A stretch of 33,055 nt of DNA from Bacteroidota bacterium (GTDB lineage: Bacteria; Bacteroidota; Bacteroidia; Flavobacteriales; Weeksellaceae), in NCBI GenBank assembly GCA_023433225.1, contig JAEZDQ010000082.1, forward strand, positions 1 to 33,055, given 5' to 3'. The notes under the pieces are model-generated. The model searched no databases. It saw only the letters and a list, made by a program, of their open reading frames with translations, and had not been told where the DNA came from. The position numbers and the translations under genes were made by a program. Positions 23,037 to 31,141 of the stretch are shown here, in pieces (the first letter of the stretch is position 1; each line of letters opens with the position of its first letter).

Positions 23037-24710
23037 TTAGCTCTGGAGTATTTTCTTTAAAATCATTTTGGTAATCAGGTAGGTGGGCTTGACACCTGTT
23101 AAGCCCAAGCCGCCTGAAGCTAAGGTGCTTCCTGTTTCTAGCGGATTGTCCGACGCATAATAGGCGTACATTACCTTGACATCGGGCGATATATGGTTCC
23201 TGATTTTGGAAGCGATTTGAATGGCCTTTTGGTAGTGTCCGCCTTCCATTTCCAGTCCGATTGCTTTCCAAGACGAATTTTTGAAGTATTCCAACAGGTC
23301 TTTGTTTTGGAGGGAAGTACCCAAGACCGTTATCATCGGGCCTTCAAATATACCCAACCGTTGTCCCTTAAAGTCTGCCGCAGTCAATTTGTTTTCAAAG
23401 ACATAATTGTCTGTAAGTCCTTCTATCAAATGAGAATTGGGCACCATGATATCCCCTTTTTTACCTTCGAGGATGCCGGCTTTTCCCATAATAGCTATGG
23501 ATTTGACATTCATCATGGTCGCGCTGGATTTGGTTTTATAAGGTTTCAGGAGTTCATCCATCACTTCAAAAGCCTGTTCGCCAAATGCATAATCCATAAC
23601 AATTAGAACGTCTTCGGGTGAATGGTCCAATTTAGAAAAAGCAGTATTTTTAAGATTTACTTTCTTCAAATCAATGATTTGTACATCCATATTCGTTCCG
23701 GAAGTATCAGGGATGAAAATCAAACCGTTCTTGAATGAATGTTCCTGAACGGTATCGCGCAACGCCTTGTTTTTGGCGGAACTCAAATCCTTGTAAACAT
23801 CGAACTCATTGACTGAATCGCATTGCTTCTTCAATCCGTCAAAAGCATAAAACATATTGGAAACGCTGTGCATATTCGCACTGATGATGTGCAGCGGACG
23901 GTGGAAAAGGTTGTTATCCGACAATGTTTTTTTGATGTTGTTGGCCCACCTTTCGCCGATGATGTGGTGGCCGATTCTTTCCCGTAAGGTAGATGTGAAG
24001 CTGATTTCCCTTCGTTTGAAACCGGTATGGTCCTGGTGGGAAGTATGGCCCATCCAATAGATAATCCGGAAGAATTTCTCCTTGTCATTTTCTTGGCTGA
24101 AATATTTATAGGCGAGTTGGGTTTCCTGAAACGTCCTTCCTAAAATGGTGGAAAGGTGCATCAGGGCAATGTCTCTTTCTTTGGAAGTGATTTTTAAATC
24201 ATTCAAAACGATTTCTTCAATCTTCTGCCAAACGCGGTTGATTTTTTGGGTGTGTTTATTGAATGCGCGAGCACGGATTTTATCGGCTTCATTGTACAGA
24301 AAAGTCAAATGTGTCAACGTATCGTAAATTTCGGAACGGCCGCGGGTCACTTCAATGTTCATCTGGTCGTCATCTACCCGGTAACAGAGTCGTCTTCTTT
24401 TGGGAGGAATAATCGGTTTGAACTTTGCGGTGTCAATGCCTTCGTTGGAAGTAAAATTCACATAAGGCGTTTCGGTAATCCCCTCCGGGAGACGATCCAA
24501 CACATAAATCAACCCATTGAGTTCCACTTTTTCGGAATCGGCCATGGAACCGTAAATTTCCGGATTCAACTGTAAAAGCAAATCTTGAATGATTTTCCCG
24601 GATTGCCCGGTGGGACGGTAATTTCCGCGATGAAACAAATGCCGCATTGTGATGTATAATCTTTCTATGGAAGCAGTGGATTGCCTTGCTTTTGTGATAT
24701 TGTGAATCAT
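23037..24710 (-). CDS. Conserved protein with nucleoside phosphorylase-like C-terminal half
   Basis: This 557-residue soluble protein belongs to a conserved Bacteroidota family, which I believe is catalogued as DUF6909. The N-terminal half (about 1-250) is helical and contains the family signature KFKPIIPPKRRRLCYRVDDD followed by QMNIEVTRGRSEIYD. From about 380 the sequence resembles the purine nucleoside phosphorylase/AMP nucleosidase fold: VLIVMDYAFGEQAFEVMDEL, SIAIMGKAGILEGKKGDIMVP, and GLEMEGGHYQKA near 485-496, comparable to the xEMExxx nucleoside-binding motif. Whether it is an active enzyme is unknown. Its ATG overlaps the stop of the DUF3109 gene by 4 bases (ATGA), implying coupling. 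Confidence 0.8.
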   Translation of the reverse strand: MIHNITKARQSTASIERLYITMRHLFHRGNYRPTGQSGKIIQDLLLQLNPEIYGSMADSEKVELNGLIYVLDRLPEGITETPYVNFTSNEGIDTAKFKPIIPPKRRRLCYRVDDDQMNIEVTRGRSEIYDTLTHLTFLYNEADKIRARAFNKHTQKINRVWQKIEEIVLNDLKITSKERDIALMHLSTILGRTFQETQLAYKYFSQENDKEKFFRIIYWMGHTSHQDHTGFKRREISFTSTLRERIGHHIIGERWANNIKKTLSDNNLFHRPLHIISANMHSVSNMFYAFDGLKKQCDSVNEFDVYKDLSSAKNKALRDTVQEHSFKNGLIFIPDTSGTNMDVQIIDLKKVNLKNTAFSKLDHSPEDVLIVMDYAFGEQAFEVMDELLKPYKTKSSATMMNVKSIAIMGKAGILEGKKGDIMVPNSHLIEGLTDNYVFENKLTAADFKGQRLGIFEGPMITVLGTSLQNKDLLEYFKNSSWKAIGLEMEGGHYQKAIQIASKIRNHISPDVKVMYAYYASDNPLETGSTLASGGLGLTGVKPTYLITKMILKKILQS

Positions 24711-25303
24711 AGTCTAAATCTTCTTTTTTGTTTTCGTGCTTGGTATTCTTTGTCCATTTCGAGCAATTCCTCATACCATTCTTGTCCAAACTTCCGGATC
24801 AATGCGTCTTTCAAAAAATGGGCGACATTTACTTTCAGTTCTTTACCGAGCGCGCAGGCGTCTGAACAAATCTGCCAAGCATGGTAATTGACGGCGGTAA
24901 ACTTCCGGTATTCTTTGATTCGAACGGGATATAAATGACAGGAAATCGGTTTTTTGTAATCTACGGCTCCTTCTTCATAAGCTTTTTCAATCCCGCATTT
25001 GGTGATTCCTTTTTCGTCAAAAATGACATAAGCACATTCCTTTCCGTTTACCAAAGGAGTGACCCATTCACCATCGGAATCCATATCGTATTTTCCAATC
25101 CTTTCGATGGCAGCGATGCCTTCCGGACGTAAATAGGGCTTTACATTTTCATAAATATCGTCCAGAACAGGAAGCTCATCTTCGTTGAGAGGCGCACCGG
25201 CATCGCCTTCCACACAACAAATCCCTTTGCATTTGGAAAGGTTACAAACAAACTCCTCCGATAAAATCTCTTCGGAAATCAATGTGTCACCAATCTGGAA
25301 CAT
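24707..25303 (-). CDS. DUF3109 family cysteine-rich protein
   Basis: This 198-residue protein is widespread in Bacteroidota and of unknown function. Cysteines cluster as C20-x4-C25-x3-C29-C30 (FVCNLSKCKGICC), and more occur in KECAYVIF, TKCGIEKA, SCHLYPVR and ICSDACALG. The pattern suggests metal or Fe-S binding, related to the CxxCxxxCC zinc/iron-chelating families. The C-terminus is Lys/Arg-rich. It is first in a two-gene unit with the phosphorylase-like protein (4-base overlap) and has a TATCTTTG promoter box 20 bases upstream of the ATG. It is divergent from dxs. Confidence 0.88.
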   Translation of the reverse strand: MFQIGDTLISEEILSEEFVCNLSKCKGICCVEGDAGAPLNEDELPVLDDIYENVKPYLRPEGIAAIERIGKYDMDSDGEWVTPLVNGKECAYVIFDEKGITKCGIEKAYEEGAVDYKKPISCHLYPVRIKEYRKFTAVNYHAWQICSDACALGKELKVNVAHFLKDALIRKFGQEWYEELLEMDKEYQARKQKRRFRL

Positions 25304-25322
25304 ACCCTTTTTTAATAATTTG

Positions 25323-25330
25323 CAAAGATA
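25323..25330 (-). promoter_or_regulatory. Promoter -7 box for the DUF3109 unit
   Basis: TATCTTTG on the minus strand is an exact TAnnTTTG match 20 bases before the ATG at 25303. No -33 element is clear within the 67-base gap shared with divergent dxs. Confidence 0.55.
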
Positions 25331-25370
25331 GTGGGTTTCTATGTGTTTTATGTAATTTTACAAATTCATA

Positions 25371-27137
25371 ATGAAACCAGTTTTAGAACAAATCAATTTT
25401 CCAGAAGATTTACGAAAAATCCCCAAAGAGAATTTGTCTCAGTTGGCTGCCGAAATGCGGGAATTTATCCTCGAAACGCTGTCCGTAAAACCGGGACATC
25501 TGGGTGCAGGATTGGGTGTTGTGGAACTTACAATTGCGCTGCATTATTATTTCAATACGCCCGAAGATTTGCTTATCTGGGATGTTGGACACCAATGCTA
25601 TCCGCATAAAATTTTAACCGGACGAAAAAAAGATTTTCATTCCCTTCGCCAATTAAAAGGAATTGCCGGTTTCCCTTCCCGGGAGGAAAGCGAATTTGAC
25701 GCATTTGGAACGGGGCATTCTTCGACTTCCGTTTCGGCTATAACCGGAATGGCGATCGCTGACCAGATGCTGGGGAAATTCAATACACATATTGCGGTTA
25801 TAGGTGACGCGTCCATCGTTTCGGGAATGGCACTGGAAGGGCTGAACCATTTGGGAAGTACTGATTTGGATGTTTTAATTATTCTAAATGATAATTCGAT
25901 TGGGATTGATCCATCGGTAGGCGCTTTGAAGGAACATTTTTTTCATTTGGAAAATGGAGGAAAACATTCGGTTTTTGAAGATTTCGGATTTCATTATAAA
26001 GGCGTAATTGACGGACATAATTTTGAGGAATTATTTTCGGCTTTCGAAGAATTGGAAGCCATTAAAAAACCAAAATTGCTTCACATCAAAACCGTGAAAG
26101 GAAAAGGATACGCCAATGCGGAAGCCGATCAGGTAAAATGGCATTCGCCCGGATTGTTCAACAAGGAAACGGGCGAAATTTCTAAAACTTCCCAAAATAA
26201 AATTTCATATCAACAGGTTTTTGGCGAAACAATGAGCGAACTGATGCGTCAGAATGAAAAAATTACCGCCATCACGCCTGCAATGCTGACCGGAAGTAAT
26301 TTGGTCAAAGCCCGACTTGAATTCCCAAACCGTGTTTTGGATGTAGGAATTGCGGAACAACATTCGGTTACGCTCGCAGCCGGAATGGCAACGCAGGGAA
26401 TCAAACCTTATCTGGCGATTTATTCGACGTTTTTACAGCGCGCTTACGATCAAGTCATTCACGATGTGGCTTTGCAGAACTTACCCGTTGTTTTTTGTAT
26501 TGATCGGGCAGGAATTGTTGGAACGGACGGTGCAACGCATCACGGATATTTCGATATTTCTTTTTTGAGAAGCATTCCCAATATGATTGTTTCCGCTCCG
26601 ATGGATGAAACCGATTTCCGGAATTTGCTTTATACAGCTCAGTTCAGCGAGTCGCCTTTTGCAATTCGCTTTCCAAAAGGAAATTCGCAAACAGATACTT
26701 CGACTTGGCTCAGTAACCAATTGGATTTTGAAAAACTGGAAATCGGAAAAGCGGAAGAATTGCAATCCGGTAGTGAAGTTGCTGTTTTGACTTTCGGTAC
26801 CATTGGCCAGAAAATCCAATCTGTCATTTTGAGCGAAGCGAATCAGTTAAAAAGCATCGGACATTATAAATTCATTTTCTGCAAACCTTTGGATGAGATT
26901 TTATTGGATGAAATATTTAAGAAATACCAAACCATCGTAACTTTTGAAGACGGAATTTTAAACGGCGGATTTGGCGATGCGGTTTTGGAATATGCTTCGG
27001 AAAAGGGATTCAAAGGAAAAATTTTAAGAAAAGGTTATCTGGATGAATTTATTCCGCATGGCTCGGTAGAGGAATTGGAGAAAATGGTCGGTTTGGATGA
27101 GGAGTCGATAATGGAAGCATTGCTTAAATTGATTTAA
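25371..27137 (+). CDS. dxs: 1-deoxy-D-xylulose-5-phosphate synthase
   Basis: This 588-residue thiamine-diphosphate enzyme condenses pyruvate with glyceraldehyde 3-phosphate, the entry step of the MEP isoprenoid pathway. DVGHQCYPHKILTGR (71-85) carries the catalytic His. GTGHSSTSVSAITG follows at 113-126. The thiamine-binding motif runs from GDAS (145) to NDNSIGI (173-179). Glu329 in VGIAEQHSVTLAAGMA activates the cofactor. The transketolase C-terminal domain fills the last 130 residues. It is slightly shorter than the E. coli enzyme, as usual for the phylum. ThiL, which makes the cofactor, is encoded in the same window but not adjacent. Confidence 0.97.
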   Translation: MKPVLEQINFPEDLRKIPKENLSQLAAEMREFILETLSVKPGHLGAGLGVVELTIALHYYFNTPEDLLIWDVGHQCYPHKILTGRKKDFHSLRQLKGIAGFPSREESEFDAFGTGHSSTSVSAITGMAIADQMLGKFNTHIAVIGDASIVSGMALEGLNHLGSTDLDVLIILNDNSIGIDPSVGALKEHFFHLENGGKHSVFEDFGFHYKGVIDGHNFEELFSAFEELEAIKKPKLLHIKTVKGKGYANAEADQVKWHSPGLFNKETGEISKTSQNKISYQQVFGETMSELMRQNEKITAITPAMLTGSNLVKARLEFPNRVLDVGIAEQHSVTLAAGMATQGIKPYLAIYSTFLQRAYDQVIHDVALQNLPVVFCIDRAGIVGTDGATHHGYFDISFLRSIPNMIVSAPMDETDFRNLLYTAQFSESPFAIRFPKGNSQTDTSTWLSNQLDFEKLEIGKAEELQSGSEVAVLTFGTIGQKIQSVILSEANQLKSIGHYKFIFCKPLDEILLDEIFKKYQTIVTFEDGILNGGFGDAVLEYASEKGFKGKILRKGYLDEFIPHGSVEELEKMVGLDEESIMEALLKLI

Positions 27138-27185
27138 TCATTTATAAATCGAATTTCAATTTTTTCCATTCACAAATTATTGAAG

Positions 27186-27193
27186 TAAATTTG
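27186..27193 (+). promoter_or_regulatory. Promoter -7 box for the SufT-like gene
   Basis: TAAATTTG matches TAnnTTTG and lies 14 bases before the start codon. The leader (AAAACACAAAAA) is A-rich with no Shine-Dalgarno site, typical of efficient initiation in this phylum. No -33 box is clear. Confidence 0.55.
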
Positions 27194-27207
27194 TAAAAAC
27201 ACAAAAA

Positions 27208-27534
27208 ATGGCACTTACAGAACAACAAATGAATGAAATCGGCGAGAAACTCGTTGAGAAATTCAAAACCGTATATGACCCTGAGATCCCGGTAGATATC
27301 TATGAACTGGGATTGATTTATGATGCTTTTGCCAACGCAAACGGAAAAGTAAAAGTTCTGATGACGCTGACTTCTCCCAATTGCCCGGTAGCAGATAGCC
27401 TGCCCAATGAAGTAAAACAAAAAGTAGAGGAAATAGAAGGTGTGGAAGAAGCGGAAATCGAACTCACATTTGACCCGCCCTGGGATCGTGATATGATGAG
27501 CGAAGAAGCGAAATTCGAATTGGGTATGTTGTAA
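27208..27534 (+). CDS. MIP18/SufT-family Fe-S assembly protein
   Basis: This 108-residue protein of the MIP18 (DUF59) family assists iron-sulfur cluster maturation, in many bacteria together with the SUF system. The core motif DPEIPVDIYELGLIY is at residues 24-38, and the conserved Cys59 lies in TLTSPNCPVADSLP. The C-terminal DPPWDRDMMSEEAKFELGML is the standard end. The length is typical of the stand-alone form. No other suf gene is in the window. It has its own promoter-like box and is followed after 31 bases by the SPFH gene. Confidence 0.92.
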   Translation: MALTEQQMNEIGEKLVEKFKTVYDPEIPVDIYELGLIYDAFANANGKVKVLMTLTSPNCPVADSLPNEVKQKVEEIEGVEEAEIELTFDPPWDRDMMSEEAKFELGML

Positions 27535-27565
27535 AAAAAGTGTATTTTCGGGAAAATTAAAAATT

Positions 27566-28522
27566 ATGAACCCATTCGATCTTCTAAGTACATTTTCTTC
27601 GGTCATTTATATCATTCTCGCGATATTCCTTTTAAGCATATTGGGATTATTCTTCATTGTCAAGCAACAAACTTCTGTCATCATTGAACGCTTTGGGAAA
27701 TTCCAAAGTGTGCGCGGTGCCGGATTTCAATTGAAAATCCCGGTTGTTGACCGTGTGGCGGGCAGGCTTTCGTTGAAAGTTCAGCAATTAGACGTGATGG
27801 TGGAAACCAAAACCAAGGACGACGTTTTTGTTAAAATCAAGGTTTCGGTTCAATATGTGGTGATTGCGAATAAAGTTTACGATGCCTTTTACAGATTGGA
27901 CAATCCGTATGCTCAGATTACATCTTATGTATTTGACGTGGTTCGTGCCGAGGTTCCGAAATTACGTTTAGACGATGTTTTTGAAAAGAAAGACGACATA
28001 GCAATTGCGGTAAAAGGCGAATTGCAGGAAGCCATGAATGATTACGGATACGACATCATCAAAACTTTGGTAACCGATATCGACCCGGACGAACAGGTAA
28101 AACACGCCATGAACCGTATCAACGCTTCGGAACGTGAAAAAGTGGCGGCACAATATGAAGGTGATGCGCAAAGAATTTTAATCGTTGAAAAAGCCAAAGC
28201 CGAAGCAGAGAGCAAAAGGCTTCAGGGGCAAGGTATTGCCGACCAAAGAAGAGAAATCGCACGAGGTCTGGAAGAATCGGTAAATGTTTTGAACAAAGTA
28301 GGGATTAATTCCCAAGAAGCTTCGGCTTTGATTGTGGTTACGCAGCATTATGACACGCTTCAATCCATTGGGGGAACCAATAAATCGAATTTAATTTTAT
28401 TGCCCAATTCACCTCATGCGGCCGGGGATATGCTCAACAATATGATTGCTTCTTTTGCGGCAGCCAACCAGATTGGTGAGGAAATGAAGAAAGGCAACAC
28501 GCTTCCTCCACGCAAAGAATAA
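27566..28522 (+). CDS. SPFH/Band 7 membrane protein
   Basis: This 318-residue protein of the stomatin/prohibitin group has one N-terminal membrane segment (about 10-32, IYIILAIFLLSILGLFFIV), then the SPFH domain: SVIIERFGKFQSVRGAGFQL, then DVMVETKTKDDVFVKIKVSVQY, and TDIDPDEQVKHAMNRINASE. An Ala/Glu-rich coiled coil follows (AAQYEGDAQRILIVEKAKAE). It probably forms oligomeric rings on the inner membrane that organise proteases or microdomains. No NfeD partner gene is next to it, so the specific class is open. Confidence 0.92.
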   Translation: MNPFDLLSTFSSVIYIILAIFLLSILGLFFIVKQQTSVIIERFGKFQSVRGAGFQLKIPVVDRVAGRLSLKVQQLDVMVETKTKDDVFVKIKVSVQYVVIANKVYDAFYRLDNPYAQITSYVFDVVRAEVPKLRLDDVFEKKDDIAIAVKGELQEAMNDYGYDIIKTLVTDIDPDEQVKHAMNRINASEREKVAAQYEGDAQRILIVEKAKAEAESKRLQGQGIADQRREIARGLEESVNVLNKVGINSQEASALIVVTQHYDTLQSIGGTNKSNLILLPNSPHAAGDMLNNMIASFAAANQIGEEMKKGNTLPPRKE

Positions 28523-28621
28523 TTATAAACAGAATTACAGGTGGTACCGGAGTTGGAGGAAAGGCTGAAATCAAGAGCGAAACATCCTACTACGATGCCA
28601 ATTTGTGGAAAAGAATGAATT

Positions 28622-30562
28622 ATGTCGCAAGATTGTTGTCCCACAAACCCTGTGAAAGAAGAAAATAATACAAATGGGCATTCTCATGATCACAACCATG
28701 GGAATGCTTTTCGTTTTAAAACATATATTCCTGCCGTTGTCAGTGGGCTGATGTTGGCCATGGGGATTTCGATGGATTATTTTGAATGGGAAATTTTCCA
28801 AAACGAAATACTAAGAATTATCTGGTATGTCGTTGCTTATCTTCCGGTTGGGATTCCGGTTTTTCATGCTGCATATGAAACAATAATTAAAGGTGAATTC
28901 TTTACTGAATTTACCTTGATGTCGGTTGCGACCATCGGAGCTTTTATATTGGGCGAATATCCGGAAGGCGTTGCAGTTATGCTTTTTTATGCCGTAGGCG
29001 AACTCTTTCAAAGTGCAGCGGTCAATAAAGCTAAAAACAATATCAAAGCCTTGCTGGATGTTCGGCCCGAGGAAGCCAATGTTTTTCGAAACAATGAATG
29101 GCAAACACTTCATCCTGAAGAAATTGAAATAGATGAAACCCTACAAGTGAAACTGGGTGAAAAGGTTCCGCTGGACGGAATTTTAATGTCTGACTCTTCT
29201 AGTTTCAATACGGCGGCTCTAACAGGAGAAAGCAAGCCCGATACCATTCGAAAAGGCGAAATGGTTTTGGCGGGAATGCTCAACGAAGGAAAAGTCATAG
29301 AAATCAAGGCGACTAAAAAATTCGAAGACAGTTCCTTGGCCAAAATCCTGCAAATGGTGCAGGAAGCGAGTGCGCGAAAAGCCAAGACAGAATTGTTCAT
29401 AAGAAAATTCGCAAAAATATATACGCCCGCCGTTTTCTTTTTAGCAGTCGCATTGACTTTTCTGCCCTATTTTTTTGTGAAAAATTATGAATTGAATGAG
29501 TGGTTTTATCGGGCATTGGTTTTTCTGGTGATTTCCTGTCCCTGTGCGTTGGTGATTTCCATTCCGCTCGGATATTTCGGAGGAATTGGCGCAGCTTCCC
29601 GAAATGGAATTCTTTTCAAAGGTTCTAACTTTCTCGATTTGATGGCCAAAGTCAATACGGTGGTAATTGACAAAACCGGAACCTTGACCCAAGGAGTTTT
29701 CAAAGTCCAAAAAGTTCAATCGGAATTATTTCAGGAAAAGGAGTTTCTGGATTATGTTTCGGCATTGGAAATGAATTCTACGCATCCGATTGCCAAGGCG
29801 ATTGTGGAATTTCATCCTTCAGATTTTAAAGCCGAAAATGTAGAAGAATTTTCGGGTCATGGACTGAAAGGAGTTGTAAATGGAAAAGAAATTCTTGCCG
29901 GAAACGGAAAATTACTTCAAAAATTCGGAATTCCTTACGATAGTGAAATCGATAAGATCGTTGAAAGTATGGTGCTGGTGGCGATTGATGGGAAATTTGC
30001 GGGTTACCTAACCATCGCTGATGAAATTAAATCCGATGCAAAGCAAGCCATCATGGATTTAAAACGAAATGGTGTTTCCCATACCGTGATGTTGAGCGGG
30101 GACAAAGATACAATCGTGCAAAAAGTTGCGCAAGAATTAGAAATCAATCAAGCATTTGGGAATTTACTTCCCGAAAATAAAGTTGAAAAAGTTCAGGCTT
30201 TAAAACAAAATCCCAAAAATATAGTCGCTTTTGTTGGTGACGGAATCAATGATGCACCTGTTTTGGCATTAAGTGATGTCGGAATAGCAATGGGTGGAAT
30301 GGGAAGCGACGCTGCCATTGAATCGGCTGATGTTGTGATCCAAACAGATCAGCCCGGCAAGCTTTCAACTGCTATCAAAATTGGCCGCAAAACAAAACAA
30401 ATTGTCATTCAAAATATAGCTTTGGCGTTCGGAGTAAAGTTGATTGTTTTGATTTTGGGGGCAGGTGGATTGGCAACCATGTGGGAAGCGGTTTTTGCCG
30501 ATGTTGGTGTGGCTTTACTTGCAATTTTAAATGCCGTCCGGATTCAGAACATGAGGTTTTGA
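28622..30562 (+). CDS. Heavy-metal P1B-type ATPase (Zn/Cd/Pb class)
   Basis: This 646-residue metal-exporting ATPase of the inner membrane has an N-terminus with Cys5-Cys6 and a His-rich loop, NGHSHDHNHGN (18-28), instead of an HMA domain. The actuator TGES is at 201-204, the metal-binding SCPC at 305-308 in the sixth helix, the phosphorylation site DKTGTLT starts at Asp350, and the hinge GDGIND lies near 540. The CPC motif together with a His-rich N-terminus fits the Zn/Cd/Pb group (ZntA/CadA), but copper cannot be excluded. It starts 99 bases after the SPFH gene. No metal-responsive regulator gene is adjacent. Confidence 0.93.
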   Translation: MSQDCCPTNPVKEENNTNGHSHDHNHGNAFRFKTYIPAVVSGLMLAMGISMDYFEWEIFQNEILRIIWYVVAYLPVGIPVFHAAYETIIKGEFFTEFTLMSVATIGAFILGEYPEGVAVMLFYAVGELFQSAAVNKAKNNIKALLDVRPEEANVFRNNEWQTLHPEEIEIDETLQVKLGEKVPLDGILMSDSSSFNTAALTGESKPDTIRKGEMVLAGMLNEGKVIEIKATKKFEDSSLAKILQMVQEASARKAKTELFIRKFAKIYTPAVFFLAVALTFLPYFFVKNYELNEWFYRALVFLVISCPCALVISIPLGYFGGIGAASRNGILFKGSNFLDLMAKVNTVVIDKTGTLTQGVFKVQKVQSELFQEKEFLDYVSALEMNSTHPIAKAIVEFHPSDFKAENVEEFSGHGLKGVVNGKEILAGNGKLLQKFGIPYDSEIDKIVESMVLVAIDGKFAGYLTIADEIKSDAKQAIMDLKRNGVSHTVMLSGDKDTIVQKVAQELEINQAFGNLLPENKVEKVQALKQNPKNIVAFVGDGINDAPVLALSDVGIAMGGMGSDAAIESADVVIQTDQPGKLSTAIKIGRKTKQIVIQNIALAFGVKLIVLILGAGGLATMWEAVFADVGVALLAILNAVRIQNMRF

Positions 30563-30597
30563 TTGTTTATAATTACTTTTACCAAAAATTTTAAGCA

Positions 30598-31100
30598 GTG
30601 AAGAAATTATTAGTCCTACTTGTCAGTTTGGTTTCCCTCAACCTTTTTTCCCAAGACTTTTTAGATACCGTTGCAAAAGAAACCTGTGAATGCATTACCC
30701 AGAAAGATTTAGGTGAAGCAACGGCCCAAGAAAAGGAAATGCAATTAGGGGTTTGTATGTTTAGCAGCATTTCTAAACATAAGAGCATGTTTGACGAATA
30801 TGAAGTCGGAATCAATATGGCCATTTACTGCCCTTTGTTTTTTATGGAGTAAACATAGAACTGGGCAAAATTACCGTCATCGAAAAGAAACAATTCAATG
30901 TAGTAAACTTGGAAGTAGGCGATGGATCCATTTTAAAATTCCTTTGGCTCTGGGATTTTGAAGGCTCTGAAATCCTAATCCAAAACCAGTTTAAAGGAAA
31001 ATGGATGAACATTTATTATTTGAATTATCCGCTCTATGACCCTGACAAAAAAGATTACGTGATTTACAAAGTAATCGAAGGAATGGAGCTGGGAGAATAG
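30598..31100 (+). pseudogene. Secreted hypothetical protein gene split by a frameshift
   Basis: From GTG at 30598 there is an 84-residue frame with a signal peptide (MKKLLVLLVSLVSLNLFSQ) and a mature part with KETCECITQKDLGEATAQEK and LGVCMFSSISKHKS. It stops at 30852 after PLFFME. In the next frame the text continues without a stop as FYGVNIELGKITVIEKKQFN, then FLWLWDFEGSEIL and LYDPDKKDYVIYKVIEGMEL, ending at 31100. Adding one T to the run of six at about 30838-30843 joins both halves into one protein of about 167 residues. I read it as a single gene with a one-base loss. A sequencing error or a deliberate slip at the run is also possible. Function unknown. Confidence 0.8.
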
Positions 31101-31110
31101 CTGAAAACCT

Positions 31111-31118
31111 TAATTTTG
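31111..31118 (+). promoter_or_regulatory. Promoter -7 box for argH
   Basis: TAATTTTG matches TAnnTTTG and lies 23 bases before the argH start. The leader is A-rich. No TTG element is seen at the usual distance. Confidence 0.5.
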
Positions 31119-31141
31119 TGAAACTTTAAAAACAAAATCAC

